Below, one piece after another: positions 44,518-53,432 of a stretch of 63,908 bases of DNA; the stretch's first letter is position 1, and every line of letters begins with the position of its first letter. The position numbers were made by a program, and so were the translations under genes. Location: positions 1-63,908 of the forward strand of contig CAMEDD010000012.1 of assembly GCA_945913285.1 (NCBI GenBank), written 5' to 3'. The stretch comes from Candidatus Sulfopaludibacter sp. SbA3. Lineage in GTDB: Bacteria > Pseudomonadota > Alphaproteobacteria > Caulobacterales > Hyphomonadaceae. The notes beneath the pieces were generated by a model, which searched no databases, was not told the origin of the DNA, and saw only the letters and a program-made list of their open reading frames with translations.

Positions 44518-45300
44518 CTACTGCGCGGTCCAGCCGCCATCGATCGAGAGGTCTGCCCCGTTGATCGAATCGGCGGCCGGCGAACAAAGGAACGACGCGA
44601 ACCCGGCGACCTGCTCGACCGTCACGAATTCCTTCGTCGGCTGCGCGGCCAGCAGCACGTCATTCTTGACCTGATCTTCGGTCATCGCGCGCGCCTTGGC
44701 CGTGTCGGCGATCTGGCCTTCCACGAGCGGCGTGAACACATAACCGGGGCAGATCAGGTTGGCGCGCACGCCGTGCTGGGCGCCTTCCAGAGCGGTCGTC
44801 TTGGTCAAACCGGAAAGGCCGTGCTTGGCGGCCACATAGGCAGACTTAAACGGCGAGGCGACCTTCGCATGGGCCGAGCCCATGTTGACGATCCGGCCCC
44901 ATTTCTTCGATTTCATATAGGGCAGCGCCAGCCGTGTCGTGTGGAAGGCGCAAGACAGGTTCAGGGCGATGATCAGGTCCCATTTGGCGACCGGGAAGTC
45001 CTCGATGGGAGACACAAACTGCGTGCCCGCATTGTTGACGAGGATATCTACGCCGCCAAAATCCCTTGCCGCCGCCGCCATCATCTCTTCGATCGCTTCG
45101 GCCTTTGTCAGATCCGCGCCGGAAAAACCCACCTGTACTTTATGATCCCTTTCGAGGCTGGCGCGAAGCGCGTCGATGTCTTTCGCGTCACCGAAACCGT
45201 TCAGGATCACATTGGCGCCGTCGGCGGCGAGGCGTGAGGCGATGGCTTTTCCGATGCCGCTGGTCGAGCCTGTCACGAGGGCGGTTTTTCCCTTGAGCAT
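44518..45300 (-). CDS. 3-hydroxybutyrate dehydrogenase-like SDR
   Basis: A 260-residue classical SDR with TGSTSGIGKAIA at the start, NNAG at 89-92, the catalytic Ser in MGSAHA and Tyr/Lys in SAYVAAKHG (Tyr155, Lys159). It closely resembles D-3-hydroxybutyrate dehydrogenases (NxxG and AxxHGLxGLTKTTALE elements). It would link ketone-body or PHB-derived hydroxybutyrate to acetoacetate. The ATG at 45300 is the natural start before LKGKTALVTG. Confidence 0.9.
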   Translation of the reverse strand: MLKGKTALVTGSTSGIGKAIASRLAADGANVILNGFGDAKDIDALRASLERDHKVQVGFSGADLTKAEAIEEMMAAAARDFGGVDILVNNAGTQFVSPIEDFPVAKWDLIIALNLSCAFHTTRLALPYMKSKKWGRIVNMGSAHAKVASPFKSAYVAAKHGLSGLTKTTALEGAQHGVRANLICPGYVFTPLVEGQIADTAKARAMTEDQVKNDVLLAAQPTKEFVTVEQVAGFASFLCSPAADSINGADLSIDGGWTAQ

Positions 45301-45406
45301 GCGATGCGTCTCCTTGTGGGGGCGTTGTGGGGGTGGGTAGGGACGGCCGGGCACTCTGGCAACCCTGATCAGATTATTCTCCGGTAATACCAGGGAGTGG
45401 TACGCC

Positions 45407-45844
45407 ATGCCTTTCGGCGGAGAAATAAGTGCCTTCGATGCGGCCTTCCCGCAATTTCTCATGTCCACCGGCGCGGCGGGGTTCATGTTGCTCCTCGCAT
45501 CGACGCTTTACGTGCTGCTGACCCCGTGGAAGGAACTCTCGCTCGTGCGCAGTGGCAACACGGCCGCAGGCGTTGCGCTCGGCGGCGCCATCGCCGGGCT
45601 CGCCATCCCGGTTGCATCCACGCTCGCCTCGTCGATGTCGCTGCCGGGACTCCTGATCTGGGGCGCCGTCGCGCTCCTGATGCAGCTGATCACCTACCGG
45701 GTCGTGGATCTCGTGCTTCGCGATATCCCCGCCCGGATCGGCAATGGCGAAATCGGCGCCGCGGCGGTTCTCGCTTGCGCAAAGCTCTCGGCGGCCCTGA
45801 TCCTTGCAGCTGGCCTCTGGGACCCTGTGCTGCAACGGCTATAA
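45407..45844 (+). CDS. DUF350 membrane protein
   Basis: A 145-residue protein with four TM helices and the DUF350 pattern: NTAAGVALGGAIAGLAIPVAS, then a LPGLLIWG helix and a C-terminal GAAAVLACAKLSAALILAAG helix. Function is unknown in the family. gggag lies before the ATG. It is followed 7 bp later by a protease gene. Confidence 0.88.
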   Translation: MPFGGEISAFDAAFPQFLMSTGAAGFMLLLASTLYVLLTPWKELSLVRSGNTAAGVALGGAIAGLAIPVASTLASSMSLPGLLIWGAVALLMQLITYRVVDLVLRDIPARIGNGEIGAAAVLACAKLSAALILAAGLWDPVLQRL

Positions 45845-45851
45845 GCGCCTT

Positions 45852-46691
45852 ATGCGTTCGTTCGATTGGCTCATTTATGTTGGCGCGCTGGGGCTGATGC
45901 TCGCGGTGATCTTCGCGATTGCGCCGGACGCCGGCGCGCCTGCGCCCGCCCCGTCATCCGAGTTTGCCGAGCAGTTTGCACAGGAGATCGGGCCCCTGCT
46001 GCCCGATCCCTCGCCGCTGGACGAAATGGTCCTGGTCCAGATCGGCGAGCCGCAGAACGGCGTCGGCACGGCCTTTGCGGTCAACGAGAAGGGCGACTGG
46101 CTCACCGCCCGGCATGTCGTCGAAGGCTGCACGAAAGTGACCCTTGAAGTCGCCTCTGGCAATTATGTGCCGGTCGCGAAAGTCGCCATCGATGACGGGC
46201 ATGACCTCGCCCTCCTTTCGACCGGGCGCAGTCCCTTTCCCGTGACCCTGGATCTCGCAGTGCCCCTCCGTATCGGCGATGCAGGCTTCGCGGTCGGCTT
46301 CCCGCAAGGCGAGCCGGGCGAACTGGCGACGCAGCTCGTTGCCCGCTCGCGCCTCGTCACGCGCGGCAAGCGGGAAGGGGACGCGCCCATCCTCGCCTGG
46401 GCGGAGATCGGCCGCACTGAAGGCCTCGAGGGCACGCTCGGCGGCATTTCCGGTGGCCCGATGTTCGATGCCCGCGGCGCCGTGCGCGGCGTGATCGTCG
46501 CCGAAAGCCCCCGGCGCGGGCGCCTCTACACGACCTCGCCGCAGGCAATAGAAGCCTTCCTGACCTCGCAGGGCGTGCCGATTGAACCGGGCCCGGCAGA
46601 AGCGTTCGAGCTGTCCGGCTACGGCGCACCTTCCGACAATGCCCGGCGGCGGCTACAGGTGGTGAAAGTCACCTGCGAGGTAGGAAAATGA
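45852..46691 (+). CDS. Trypsin-like serine protease, membrane-anchored
   Basis: A 279-residue protein with one N-terminal TM segment (about 5-24) and a Pro/Ala linker. The chymotrypsin-like protease domain has the catalytic His in TARHVVEG, the Asp in DDGHDLALL and the Ser in GGISGGPMFD. All three are present, so it should be active, in the periplasm. No PDZ domain follows, unlike DegP. The stop overlaps pyrF by 4 bp. The ATG at 45852 excludes a spurious extension into the DUF350 gene. Confidence 0.88.
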   Translation: MRSFDWLIYVGALGLMLAVIFAIAPDAGAPAPAPSSEFAEQFAQEIGPLLPDPSPLDEMVLVQIGEPQNGVGTAFAVNEKGDWLTARHVVEGCTKVTLEVASGNYVPVAKVAIDDGHDLALLSTGRSPFPVTLDLAVPLRIGDAGFAVGFPQGEPGELATQLVARSRLVTRGKREGDAPILAWAEIGRTEGLEGTLGGISGGPMFDARGAVRGVIVAESPRRGRLYTTSPQAIEAFLTSQGVPIEPGPAEAFELSGYGAPSDNARRRLQVVKVTCEVGK

Positions 46692-47557
46692 GCGATTTTG
46701 CCGCCCGGCTGACCGACGGTGTGCGCCGCCACGGCCCGCTTTGCGTCGGCATCGATCCGCATCCCGGCATGGTGCCGGCGCTGTTCGGCGGTGACACCGC
46801 AAAGGGCCTAGAATACTGGGGCCGCGCGCTGGTTGAGGCCGCAGCGGGCAAGGTCGCAGTCATCAAGCCCCAGGTCGGTTTCTTCGAGCGGCTCGGCCCC
46901 GGCGGCATGACGGCGCTCGCCGCCATCACACGCGCCGCCCGCGAGGCCGGCCTGCTCGTGCTCATGGATGCCAAACGCGGCGATATCGGCTCCACCGCTG
47001 AGGGTTACGCGGAAGCTTACCTCTCTCCCGGCGCCTTCTTCGAAGCCGATGCGCTCACCGTGAACCCCTACATGGGCCTCGACACGCTGGAGCCCTTTGC
47101 CAAACGCGCTGAAGCCGGCGGCAAGGGCCTCGTCGTGCTCGTGCGCACCTCCAACCCCGGCGCGGCGGATTTCCAGATGCTCGAGACGGGCGGCAAGCCG
47201 CTTTACATGCACCTTGCCGAAGCGCTCCGCCCGCTCACCGACCGGTTGATGAGCCCCTGTGACTGGTCGAACCTGATGATGGTCGTCGGCGCCACCGCGC
47301 CTGAAGAGGCCCGCCGCATCCGGGCGGCCGCCCCGAAGGCGCTGTTCCTGGTGCCAGGGTATGGCGCGCAGGGCGCTGGCGCCGACGCGGCCTGCGCGGG
47401 TCTGGTCGGCGGCGAAGGCGGGGTCGTCAGCGCCTCCCGGTCGGTGATCTTCCCGAAGGCCGCCGACGGCGCCCGCACCCGGAATGACTGGCAAGCCGCG
47501 ATCGAGGCCGCCATCATGTCTGCCCGCAGCGAGCTGAAAGCCGCCGCGCTCGCCTGA
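46688..47557 (+). CDS. pyrF: Orotidine 5'-phosphate decarboxylase, type 2
   Basis: This enzyme makes UMP from OMP, the last step of pyrimidine synthesis. It has 289 residues, longer than type 1. The catalytic motif LMDAKRGDIGSTAEGYA identifies the type 2 form. The start ATG overlaps the protease stop (ATGA). Confidence 0.95.
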   Translation: MSDFAARLTDGVRRHGPLCVGIDPHPGMVPALFGGDTAKGLEYWGRALVEAAAGKVAVIKPQVGFFERLGPGGMTALAAITRAAREAGLLVLMDAKRGDIGSTAEGYAEAYLSPGAFFEADALTVNPYMGLDTLEPFAKRAEAGGKGLVVLVRTSNPGAADFQMLETGGKPLYMHLAEALRPLTDRLMSPCDWSNLMMVVGATAPEEARRIRAAAPKALFLVPGYGAQGAGADAACAGLVGGEGGVVSASRSVIFPKAADGARTRNDWQAAIEAAIMSARSELKAAALA

Positions 47558-47661
47558 TCACTTCCGCAGCGTCAAGCCTCGACATTGCCCTGCGAATGGC
47601 TAGTCTGTCGACGGACAGGCCCCGCCGCCGATCCGGACGGGGCGCCGCTTGGGAGGCAATC

Positions 47662-49818
47662 ATGAAGTTCACGAATTTGCGCAGCTGGGCAGGCCCGGCG
47701 CTTTTGGCAGGCACCGCTCTCGTGCTGCTCGCGTCATGCGGGCGCGGCGAGAAAGTCGCGGAGCCTGAAGGCTTCGCCGCCGTCGATACCGCGCGCATTT
47801 CCGCCGCCAGCGCAGCCGATGAATGGCTCACCTATGGCGGCACGTATGACGAGCAGCGCCACTCGAAGCTCGACAAGATCAACAAGGAAAACGTCAGCCA
47901 GCTCGGCGTTGCGTGGACCTATGACCTCGCGACCAATCGCGGCGTGGAATCCACCCCCATCGTGGTCGACGGCGTCATGTACGTCACCTCCGCCTGGTCC
48001 GTCGTCTATGCGCTCGATGCCAAGACCGGCGCCGAGAAATGGGTCTATGACCCCGCGGTGGACCGCGCGGTTGGCGTCAAAGCCTGCTGCGATGTCGTGA
48101 ACCGCGGCGTCGCCGTCTATGACGGCAAGGTCTATGTCGGCGTCATCGATGGCCGCCTCGAAGCCCTTAACGCCGAAACCGGCGAAGTGGTCTGGAGCAA
48201 GGTCACGGTTGACCAGACCAAGCCTTACACCATCACCGGCGCGCCCCGGGTTGTGAATGGCAAGGTGCTGATCGGCAATGGCGGCGCCGAACTCGGCGTA
48301 CGCGGCTACCTGTCGGCCTATGACACAAGCTCGGGTGATCTCGTCTGGCGCTTCTACACTGTCCCGAACCCCGCCAAGCAGCCCGATGGCGCAGCTTCGG
48401 ACGATGCCTTCGTCAAGGTCGGAAACGTCACCTGGGGCGACGAAGGCGCCTGGACCACGGATGGCGGCGGCGGCACCGTCTGGGACTCGATCGTCTATGA
48501 CGAAGTGAACAACCAGATCATCTTCGGCGTCGGCAACGGCTCGCCCTGGAACCGCAAGTTCCGTGACCCCTCCGGCGGCGACAACCTCTTCCTGTCGTCG
48601 ATCGTGGCCGTGGATGCCGAAACCGGCACCTACAAATGGCACTTCCAGACGACGCCAGGCGACAACTGGGACTATACGGCCACGCAGACCATCATCCTCG
48701 CAGACCTGCCGCTCGGCGAAGGCGGCGCGAAACGCCGCGTGGCGATGCAGGCGCCGAAGAACGGCTTCTTCTATGTCGTCGATGCCGCCACCGGCAAATA
48801 CATCTCGGGCGATGCCTTTGTGCCCGTGAACTGGGCCACGGGCCTCGACGCGAACGGCCGTCCGATTGAAGTGGCTGCGGCCCGTTATGCCAAGGAACCC
48901 TTCCAGCAGACGCCGGGCCCGCTCGGGGGCCATAACTGGCAGCCGATGGCGTACAACCCGGATCTCGGCCTCGCCTACATCCCGGCGCAGGAAATTCCGC
49001 AGGCCTATGCCGAAGACCCGCGCTTCGCCTCCCGCCCCACCGGCTGGAACACCGGCATCGACTTCTCGGCCGGCGTGCCGCCGATTGCGCCGCCGGAAGT
49101 CGCCAAGATGCTGCGCGCTTCACTGAAGGGCCGCCTCATTGCCTGGGATCCGGTGGCGCGCAAGCCCCGCTGGACCGTCGAGCACGAGAACGCCTGGAAT
49201 GGCGGCGTGCTCTCCACCGCGGGCGGCCTGGTCTTCCAGGGTCGTCTCACCGGTGATTTCTCCGCGTTCGATGCGGCCACCGGCGATAAGCTCTGGACCT
49301 ACCAGCTGAAGTCCGGCGGCGCGTCAGGCCCCGGCACCTACATGATCGACGGCGAACAATACGTCACGATCACCACGGGTTGGGGCTCAGCCTTCGCGCT
49401 CGCCGCAGGCTTCGCCTTCGACGAAAAAGTCACCTCCTCGGTCGGCAAGGTCGTCACCTTCAAAGTTGGCGGCACGAAAGAGATTGCCGATTCGGGTCTG
49501 ACGCCGATCGAGGCGGCGCCCAAGGGCGACGCCTTCGGAAGCCTCGCGATGATCTCGGAAGGCACCGTGCACTACGCGCGCAATTGCGCCGTCTGCCACG
49601 GCCCGCTCGCTGTCTCGTCCGGCGTGCTGCCGGACCTGCGCTGGTCGATGATCACCGGCAACAAGGACGCCTGGAAGGGCGCTGTGCTTGATGGCAACCT
49701 CTCCGCCAATGGCATGGTCTCCTTCTCGGAATACCTGACGGCGGATGAAGCCGAGGCGATCCGCGCCTATGTGCTGACGCAGGCGCATACCGCCGCCAAG
49801 GCGGGTGGGGGCAAATAG
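47662..49818 (+). CDS. PQQ- and haem c-dependent alcohol dehydrogenase
   Basis: A 718-residue quinohaemoprotein. A lipoprotein signal (Cys26 in LLASC) is followed by an eight-bladed propeller with tryptophan-docking repeats (DAKTGAEKW, NAETGEVVW), the vicinal cysteine pair at 142-143 that lies beside PQQ, and the catalytic region SSIVAVDAETG. The C-terminal cytochrome has CAVCH at 642-646. It oxidises periplasmic alcohols and passes electrons to cytochrome or ubiquinone. gggagg lies before the ATG. No pqq synthesis genes are in view. The metal at the active site (calcium or lanthanide) cannot be settled by eye. Confidence 0.93.
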   Translation: MKFTNLRSWAGPALLAGTALVLLASCGRGEKVAEPEGFAAVDTARISAASAADEWLTYGGTYDEQRHSKLDKINKENVSQLGVAWTYDLATNRGVESTPIVVDGVMYVTSAWSVVYALDAKTGAEKWVYDPAVDRAVGVKACCDVVNRGVAVYDGKVYVGVIDGRLEALNAETGEVVWSKVTVDQTKPYTITGAPRVVNGKVLIGNGGAELGVRGYLSAYDTSSGDLVWRFYTVPNPAKQPDGAASDDAFVKVGNVTWGDEGAWTTDGGGGTVWDSIVYDEVNNQIIFGVGNGSPWNRKFRDPSGGDNLFLSSIVAVDAETGTYKWHFQTTPGDNWDYTATQTIILADLPLGEGGAKRRVAMQAPKNGFFYVVDAATGKYISGDAFVPVNWATGLDANGRPIEVAAARYAKEPFQQTPGPLGGHNWQPMAYNPDLGLAYIPAQEIPQAYAEDPRFASRPTGWNTGIDFSAGVPPIAPPEVAKMLRASLKGRLIAWDPVARKPRWTVEHENAWNGGVLSTAGGLVFQGRLTGDFSAFDAATGDKLWTYQLKSGGASGPGTYMIDGEQYVTITTGWGSAFALAAGFAFDEKVTSSVGKVVTFKVGGTKEIADSGLTPIEAAPKGDAFGSLAMISEGTVHYARNCAVCHGPLAVSSGVLPDLRWSMITGNKDAWKGAVLDGNLSANGMVSFSEYLTADEAEAIRAYVLTQAHTAAKAGGGK

Positions 49819-49877
49819 CCCCCACGCCGCGTAATTCGTGAGTAGCGCCGCGACAATGACGAGGCTAATCTGCAGCA

Positions 49878-50417
49878 ATGCCTATGATCCTCGGAATTCT
49901 CGCGGTGCTGGTCGCCATCGGTGTCTGGGCCTGGCGCTTGCAGGCGGCCAAACGCGGACTGGACGCCGCCGCTGAGATTGCGAAAACGGCGGCGAACGCG
50001 CCGCGCCGTTTTGCGTTCAAATTCAAGATGGGCCTGGGCGGTCTCGACCTGATCGAGGATCCGCGCGAAGCCGCCGCCATCATGATGATGCAGGTCGCCC
50101 TCGCCCGCGGCGGCGCGCTCACCATCCTGCAGGGAGATATCATCGAGGCCGAAATCCGCGAAACCTTCCGAACGACACCCGGTGAAGCCGAGGAACTCGC
50201 AGCCCACGCGGCCTGGGTCTGCCAATCCTGCCCGCCGGCACAGGACACAATGACCCGGCTCAGCAAGCTGGTCGTCAACGCGCCGCAACTCGGTCCGAAG
50301 GAAGTCGTTGATCTCGATGCGATGCTGGTCGCCGTCTCCGAAGCCGAAGGCTTGCCAACCCGCTCGCAGCTGAGACTGCTTCAGGTTTACCGCGACATGG
50401 CGGGCCTGAAGACCTGA
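49878..50417 (+). CDS. TerB-like helical protein with N-terminal membrane anchor
   Basis: A 179-residue protein with one N-terminal TM helix (about 3-19) and an all-helical domain. It has MMMQVALARGG and an acidic stretch EAEIRETFRTTPGEAEEL, the look of the TerB/DjlA-type fold. A short CxxC (CQSC) lies near 117-120. A TerB-like assignment is tentative. Confidence 0.7.
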   Translation: MPMILGILAVLVAIGVWAWRLQAAKRGLDAAAEIAKTAANAPRRFAFKFKMGLGGLDLIEDPREAAAIMMMQVALARGGALTILQGDIIEAEIRETFRTTPGEAEELAAHAAWVCQSCPPAQDTMTRLSKLVVNAPQLGPKEVVDLDAMLVAVSEAEGLPTRSQLRLLQVYRDMAGLKT

Positions 50418-50454
50418 GCTTGCATGGCCGCGGGCGCTGGTCTAGGGCGGCTTC

Positions 50455-51264
50455 ATGACCTATGCCGCCCGCGTCTGGAACGATAACTGGATGAACTTCT
50501 CCGTGCTGCGGCACGGCGCGTTTGACGGCTTTCTCGTCACCTCAAAAAACTCGGGCACCCACTGGGTCAAGTATATGTTCGCGGTCGCTCTCGCCGACAC
50601 GTATGGCATTGAGCGGCCGAAATACTTCTCCGAAAACGCCGTGCGCCCTTACATCGGCTGGCCGAAAGACAATCCCGTCTTCCCCCAGCTGCCGCGCCTT
50701 GCCTTCAGCCACACCATCCCGCACCGCCTTGCCGACTGGAGCTGGGCGAGGGGGCTTGCCCGCCTGCCGCCCTACGCGCTCTGCGTTCGCCACCCGATGA
50801 GCATCCTCGCCTCGCACCACGCAAAATGGGAGTACGACATCCAGGTCGGCTGGCCCGAGTATCTGAGGGGCGATCCTGACGGCAAACGCTACCGGTGCGA
50901 TCTTTACTGGCTCGCCCGCTTCTGGAACCGCTGGGGCGAAGTGGAACAGGCACACCCTTCCTCCATTCTGCGGGTTCAGTATGAAGAGACGCGCGCCGAC
51001 CCCCACGCCGCCGTCTGCGCCATTGCGCGCCACTGGAACATCAAGCTGAAGCCCGATTCCATCGACGCCGCCGTCGCCGCCGGCACGAAAGAAGCGATGG
51101 CCCTGAAGGTTGACCCTGAGGCCGAGCCGAACGTGCTGCAGAACCGGCAGCAGTCGCTCGCCGAACTCTTCTCCGGCGAAGCGATGGACATCTATGCTGC
51201 CCACGTGCGCGAACTCTTCCGGTTCGACCTCGGCTACGACTTCTTTACGCCGCCTAAGGGTTGA
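50455..51264 (+). CDS. Sulfotransferase-family protein
   Basis: A 269-residue PAPS-dependent sulfotransferase-like protein. The 5'-phosphosulfate loop reads TSKNSGTHWVKYM (about 29-41) instead of the common PKSGTTWL, but keeps the Lys and Gly-Thr. The 3'-phosphate region is RHPMSILASHHAKW. There is no signal or TM helix, so it acts in the cytoplasm on an unknown acceptor. Bacterial members sulfate glycans, lipids or small molecules. It is convergent with the GST gene, overlapping by 11 bp. Confidence 0.85.
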   Translation: MTYAARVWNDNWMNFSVLRHGAFDGFLVTSKNSGTHWVKYMFAVALADTYGIERPKYFSENAVRPYIGWPKDNPVFPQLPRLAFSHTIPHRLADWSWARGLARLPPYALCVRHPMSILASHHAKWEYDIQVGWPEYLRGDPDGKRYRCDLYWLARFWNRWGEVEQAHPSSILRVQYEETRADPHAAVCAIARHWNIKLKPDSIDAAVAAGTKEAMALKVDPEAEPNVLQNRQQSLAELFSGEAMDIYAAHVRELFRFDLGYDFFTPPKG

Positions 51265-51934
51265 GATACCCCGCCGAGCGCCCGGTCCCGCCGGGACCAT
51301 ACTTGATCCACCAGGGTTCCAGCTTCGCCTGCTCTTCAAGTGTCCGGAACAGGGGGTCTGCCAGCACGGCCGCGGCATAGTCAGCGGCCGCGCCGCTCAG
51401 CGCCAGGCCATAGGTGCGAAAGCGGGTGACGACGGGCGTGTAGAACGCATCCGCCGCCGACCATGCCCCGAACAGGAACGGACCGCCCGAGCCGTACTTC
51501 GTCCGCAGCCCGGACCACATCGATTGGAGACGGGTGATGTCGGCCTCAAGCGCGGGGGTCATGTCCGGTGTGGGCGCCTGACCGCGAATGTCCATCGAAC
51601 ACAGCTGGCGCAGCGTCTGGAAGCCTGCATGCATTTCACTCGAGACCGCCCGGGCAATGGCGCGGCGCTCGGCGTCCAGCGGCCAGACAGCGCCCGGCGG
51701 GGCCCATTCAGCGACGAACTCGGTAATCGCCAGGCTTTCCCATATCTCGGTCCCGTCCCAGCGCAGCAGCGGAACCTTGGCGGTCGGGCTGATCGCTTTC
51801 AGCTGCGCCGTTGTCTCGGGGAAATCGAGCGGCAGGATGATTTCCTCGACCGGCAGCTCAACCTTGCGCACGACAAGCAGCGGCCGGATCGACCAGCTGG
51901 AATAGTTGAGATTTCCGGAAACGAACTGCCTCAT
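51254..51934 (-). CDS. Glutathione S-transferase
   Basis: A 226-residue GST. The N-terminal thioredoxin-like domain has a Ser/Tyr-rich active-site start (SGNLNYSSWSIRP), the cis-Pro loop KVPLL and the glutathione motif ESLAI. An alpha-helical C-terminal domain with SAADAFYTPVV follows. The reaction is unknown. Its ATG overlaps the YciI stop by 4 bp. Confidence 0.92.
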   Translation of the reverse strand: MRQFVSGNLNYSSWSIRPLLVVRKVELPVEEIILPLDFPETTAQLKAISPTAKVPLLRWDGTEIWESLAITEFVAEWAPPGAVWPLDAERRAIARAVSSEMHAGFQTLRQLCSMDIRGQAPTPDMTPALEADITRLQSMWSGLRTKYGSGGPFLFGAWSAADAFYTPVVTRFRTYGLALSGAAADYAAAVLADPLFRTLEEQAKLEPWWIKYGPGGTGRSAGYLNP

Positions 51935-52227
51935 TGCGATTTGCCGTCTCCGATGGCCCAGCGGGTCTCATTGATCGTGACGCGGTCGAAGACGCCGGCC
52001 TTGCTGTAGGGATCTTCGGCGTTGAGCGCCCTGGCGTCAGCAAGGCTTGCCGCCTCGATGAGGAACACGGAGCCCACCATCTTGCCGCCTTCATCCAGCA
52101 GCGGCCCGGCCATCCGGATTACGGGGCCAAGGCCGGCGGCCCATTCTAGATGGGCCGGGCGGGCGGCCGCCCGCCGGGCGGCCCCGTCGATCTCGTTATC
52201 GAGACAATGCAGACAATACAGCGCCAT
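51931..52227 (-). CDS. YciI-like protein
   Basis: A 98-residue YciI-superfamily protein (alpha-beta barrel dimer). It has ARPAHLEWAAGLG with the conserved His, a GPLLDEGG loop, and the DPYSKAGVF motif that is the clearest family mark. Function is unknown; some members act as small hydrolases or dehalogenases. It is likely co-transcribed with GST. Confidence 0.9.
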   Translation of the reverse strand: MALYCLHCLDNEIDGAARRAAARPAHLEWAAGLGPVIRMAGPLLDEGGKMVGSVFLIEAASLADARALNAEDPYSKAGVFDRVTINETRWAIGDGKSQ

Positions 52228-52342
52228 ATCGGGCCCTCCGAGCCGTTCACAATCGCAATGCCTGGCCTATGGCACAAGCATCCGGCGCGGGCCATGTGTG
52301 TAAACAAGGCACTGACACCCGCATGGCGAGTGGACGCTGAAT

Positions 52343-52362
52343 GCTATATTGAATGTTCAGTC
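52343..52362. promoter_or_regulatory. Possible TetR operator upstream of the TetR gene
   Basis: The sequence tattgaatgttcagtcattt contains TGAA-tg-TTCA followed by TCATT, 20-30 bp before the regulator start. A similar AaTGAAC element recurs as two inverted copies at 53351-53387. Autoregulation is inferred. Confidence 0.35.
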
Positions 52363-52382
52363 ATTTTGTGCATATTGCGCAG

Positions 52383-53081
52383 ATGAGCCAGACCGATGAC
52401 ACCCGCACCATGATCCTTCAGGCCGCTGTGGAGCGTATTCTTCACTACGGTTATGCGAAGACGACGATGGCGGAGATCGCCAAGGACTGCAACATGTCCG
52501 CCGGTAACATCTACCGGTTCTTCGCGTCCAAGATCGATATCGCCGAGGCGATGGCGCACAAGTTCAACGAAGAAGCCTATCTTACCTTCGAGAAGATCGT
52601 TGCGCGCAAGGAAACCGCCTCGAACCGGCTGCGCGAGCTGTTTCACTATGATCTTGCCCGCACTTACTCGGCGATCGAGGACGAGGCGAAGATTCTGGAA
52701 GTCGCTGAAGTCCTAAGCAAGGAACGCCCGCTCTACATGAATGAGAAGCTCGCCAAGGAGCGGGTCTATCTCTCGGCTATCCTGGAAGACGGTGTCCGGG
52801 CCGGCGAATATCGCGCGCTCTCCAATCCGAACGAAATTGCCGAGATGTGGCAGGCCGCGCTGATGAAGTTCCGGTTCCCGCAGCTCTTCTCCAAGCTCAC
52901 CCTGCCGAAACTTCAGCGCGAACTCGACGGGGTGATGGACCTGCTGCTCGCCGGCATTTCGCCCCAGTCCGCCGTACCCGCCCCGTGGGACGGCGTCACA
53001 CCGGCCACCGGTGAGGTCTGCCCGGTCACCGGTAAGCTCATCGATTCCCTGGAAAGCACGGCCCTTAGCGAAAATCGATAA
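52383..53081 (+). CDS. TetR-family transcriptional regulator
   Basis: A 232-residue TetR regulator. The N-terminal HTH reads TTMAEIAKDCNMSAGNIYRFF (helices 2-3, quoted in halves: TTMAEIAKDC and NMSAGNIYRFF), then FASKIDIAEAM. The all-helical ligand domain covers the rest. The C-terminal 40 residues are unusual: a Pro-rich linker with CPVTGKL. The ATG at 52383 follows an AT-rich leader with operator-like repeats. Ligand and targets are unknown; the micro-proteins downstream are candidates. Confidence 0.9.
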   Translation: MSQTDDTRTMILQAAVERILHYGYAKTTMAEIAKDCNMSAGNIYRFFASKIDIAEAMAHKFNEEAYLTFEKIVARKETASNRLRELFHYDLARTYSAIEDEAKILEVAEVLSKERPLYMNEKLAKERVYLSAILEDGVRAGEYRALSNPNEIAEMWQAALMKFRFPQLFSKLTLPKLQRELDGVMDLLLAGISPQSAVPAPWDGVTPATGEVCPVTGKLIDSLESTALSENR

Positions 53082-53109
53082 AAATCTTTGCGCATCGCAT
53101 CGATTTTCG
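53069..53109. repeat. 11-bp inverted repeat at the TetR gene end
   Basis: CGAAAATCGAT at 53069-53079 and ATCGATTTTCG at 53099-53109 are exact reverse complements with a 19-nt spacer. The first arm holds the last codons of the TetR gene. No T-tract follows, so it could be a weak transcription end or a binding site. Confidence 0.6.
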
Positions 53110-53202
53110 ATTAATCCATATTGTAAAACAATAATCTGCTTCCCAGATGAGACTCATGACGGCGCTCATTGTCGTCGACAGTCACATCTCAGGAGCCACA
53201 CC

Positions 53203-53319
53203 ATGAAAACCCCCGTCTTCAACAGCCGCCTGGAGCAGGTCCTCACCTATGCGACCGCCGTCTCCATCGCGGTCTACACGCTGGCCATGGGCTATGCCCT
53301 GACCCCGTTCGCCCTCTGA
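53203..53319 (+). CDS. 38-residue single-TM micro-protein
   Basis: MKTPVFNSRLEQVL is followed by one TM helix (about 15-33, TYATAVSIAVYTLAMGY) and a short tail. aggag stands 9 bases before the ATG. AT-rich DNA upstream, with an ATTGT-AAA-ACAAT repeat near 53119-53131, could hold its promoter. I recognise no family. Its size and ribosome site make it likely to be a real small membrane protein. Confidence 0.6.
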   Translation: MKTPVFNSRLEQVLTYATAVSIAVYTLAMGYALTPFAL

Positions 53320-53350
53320 TCCGCGAAATCTCGGTACCCGGCCAAAATGA

Positions 53351-53387
53351 TCAATGAACACTAAATAAGAACGATTTCGTTCATTGA
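53351..53387. repeat. 9-bp inverted repeat, possible TetR-family operator pair
   Basis: TCAATGAAC at 53351-53359 and GTTCATTGA at 53379-53387 are exact reverse complements with a 19-nt spacer. They lie just upstream of a small TM frame and resemble the TGAA/TTCA element ahead of the TetR gene. Confidence 0.5.
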
Positions 53388-53432
53388 CCAACGTTCAGGC
53401 TGGTGCTATATCAAACTCATGGAAGGCAGCCG

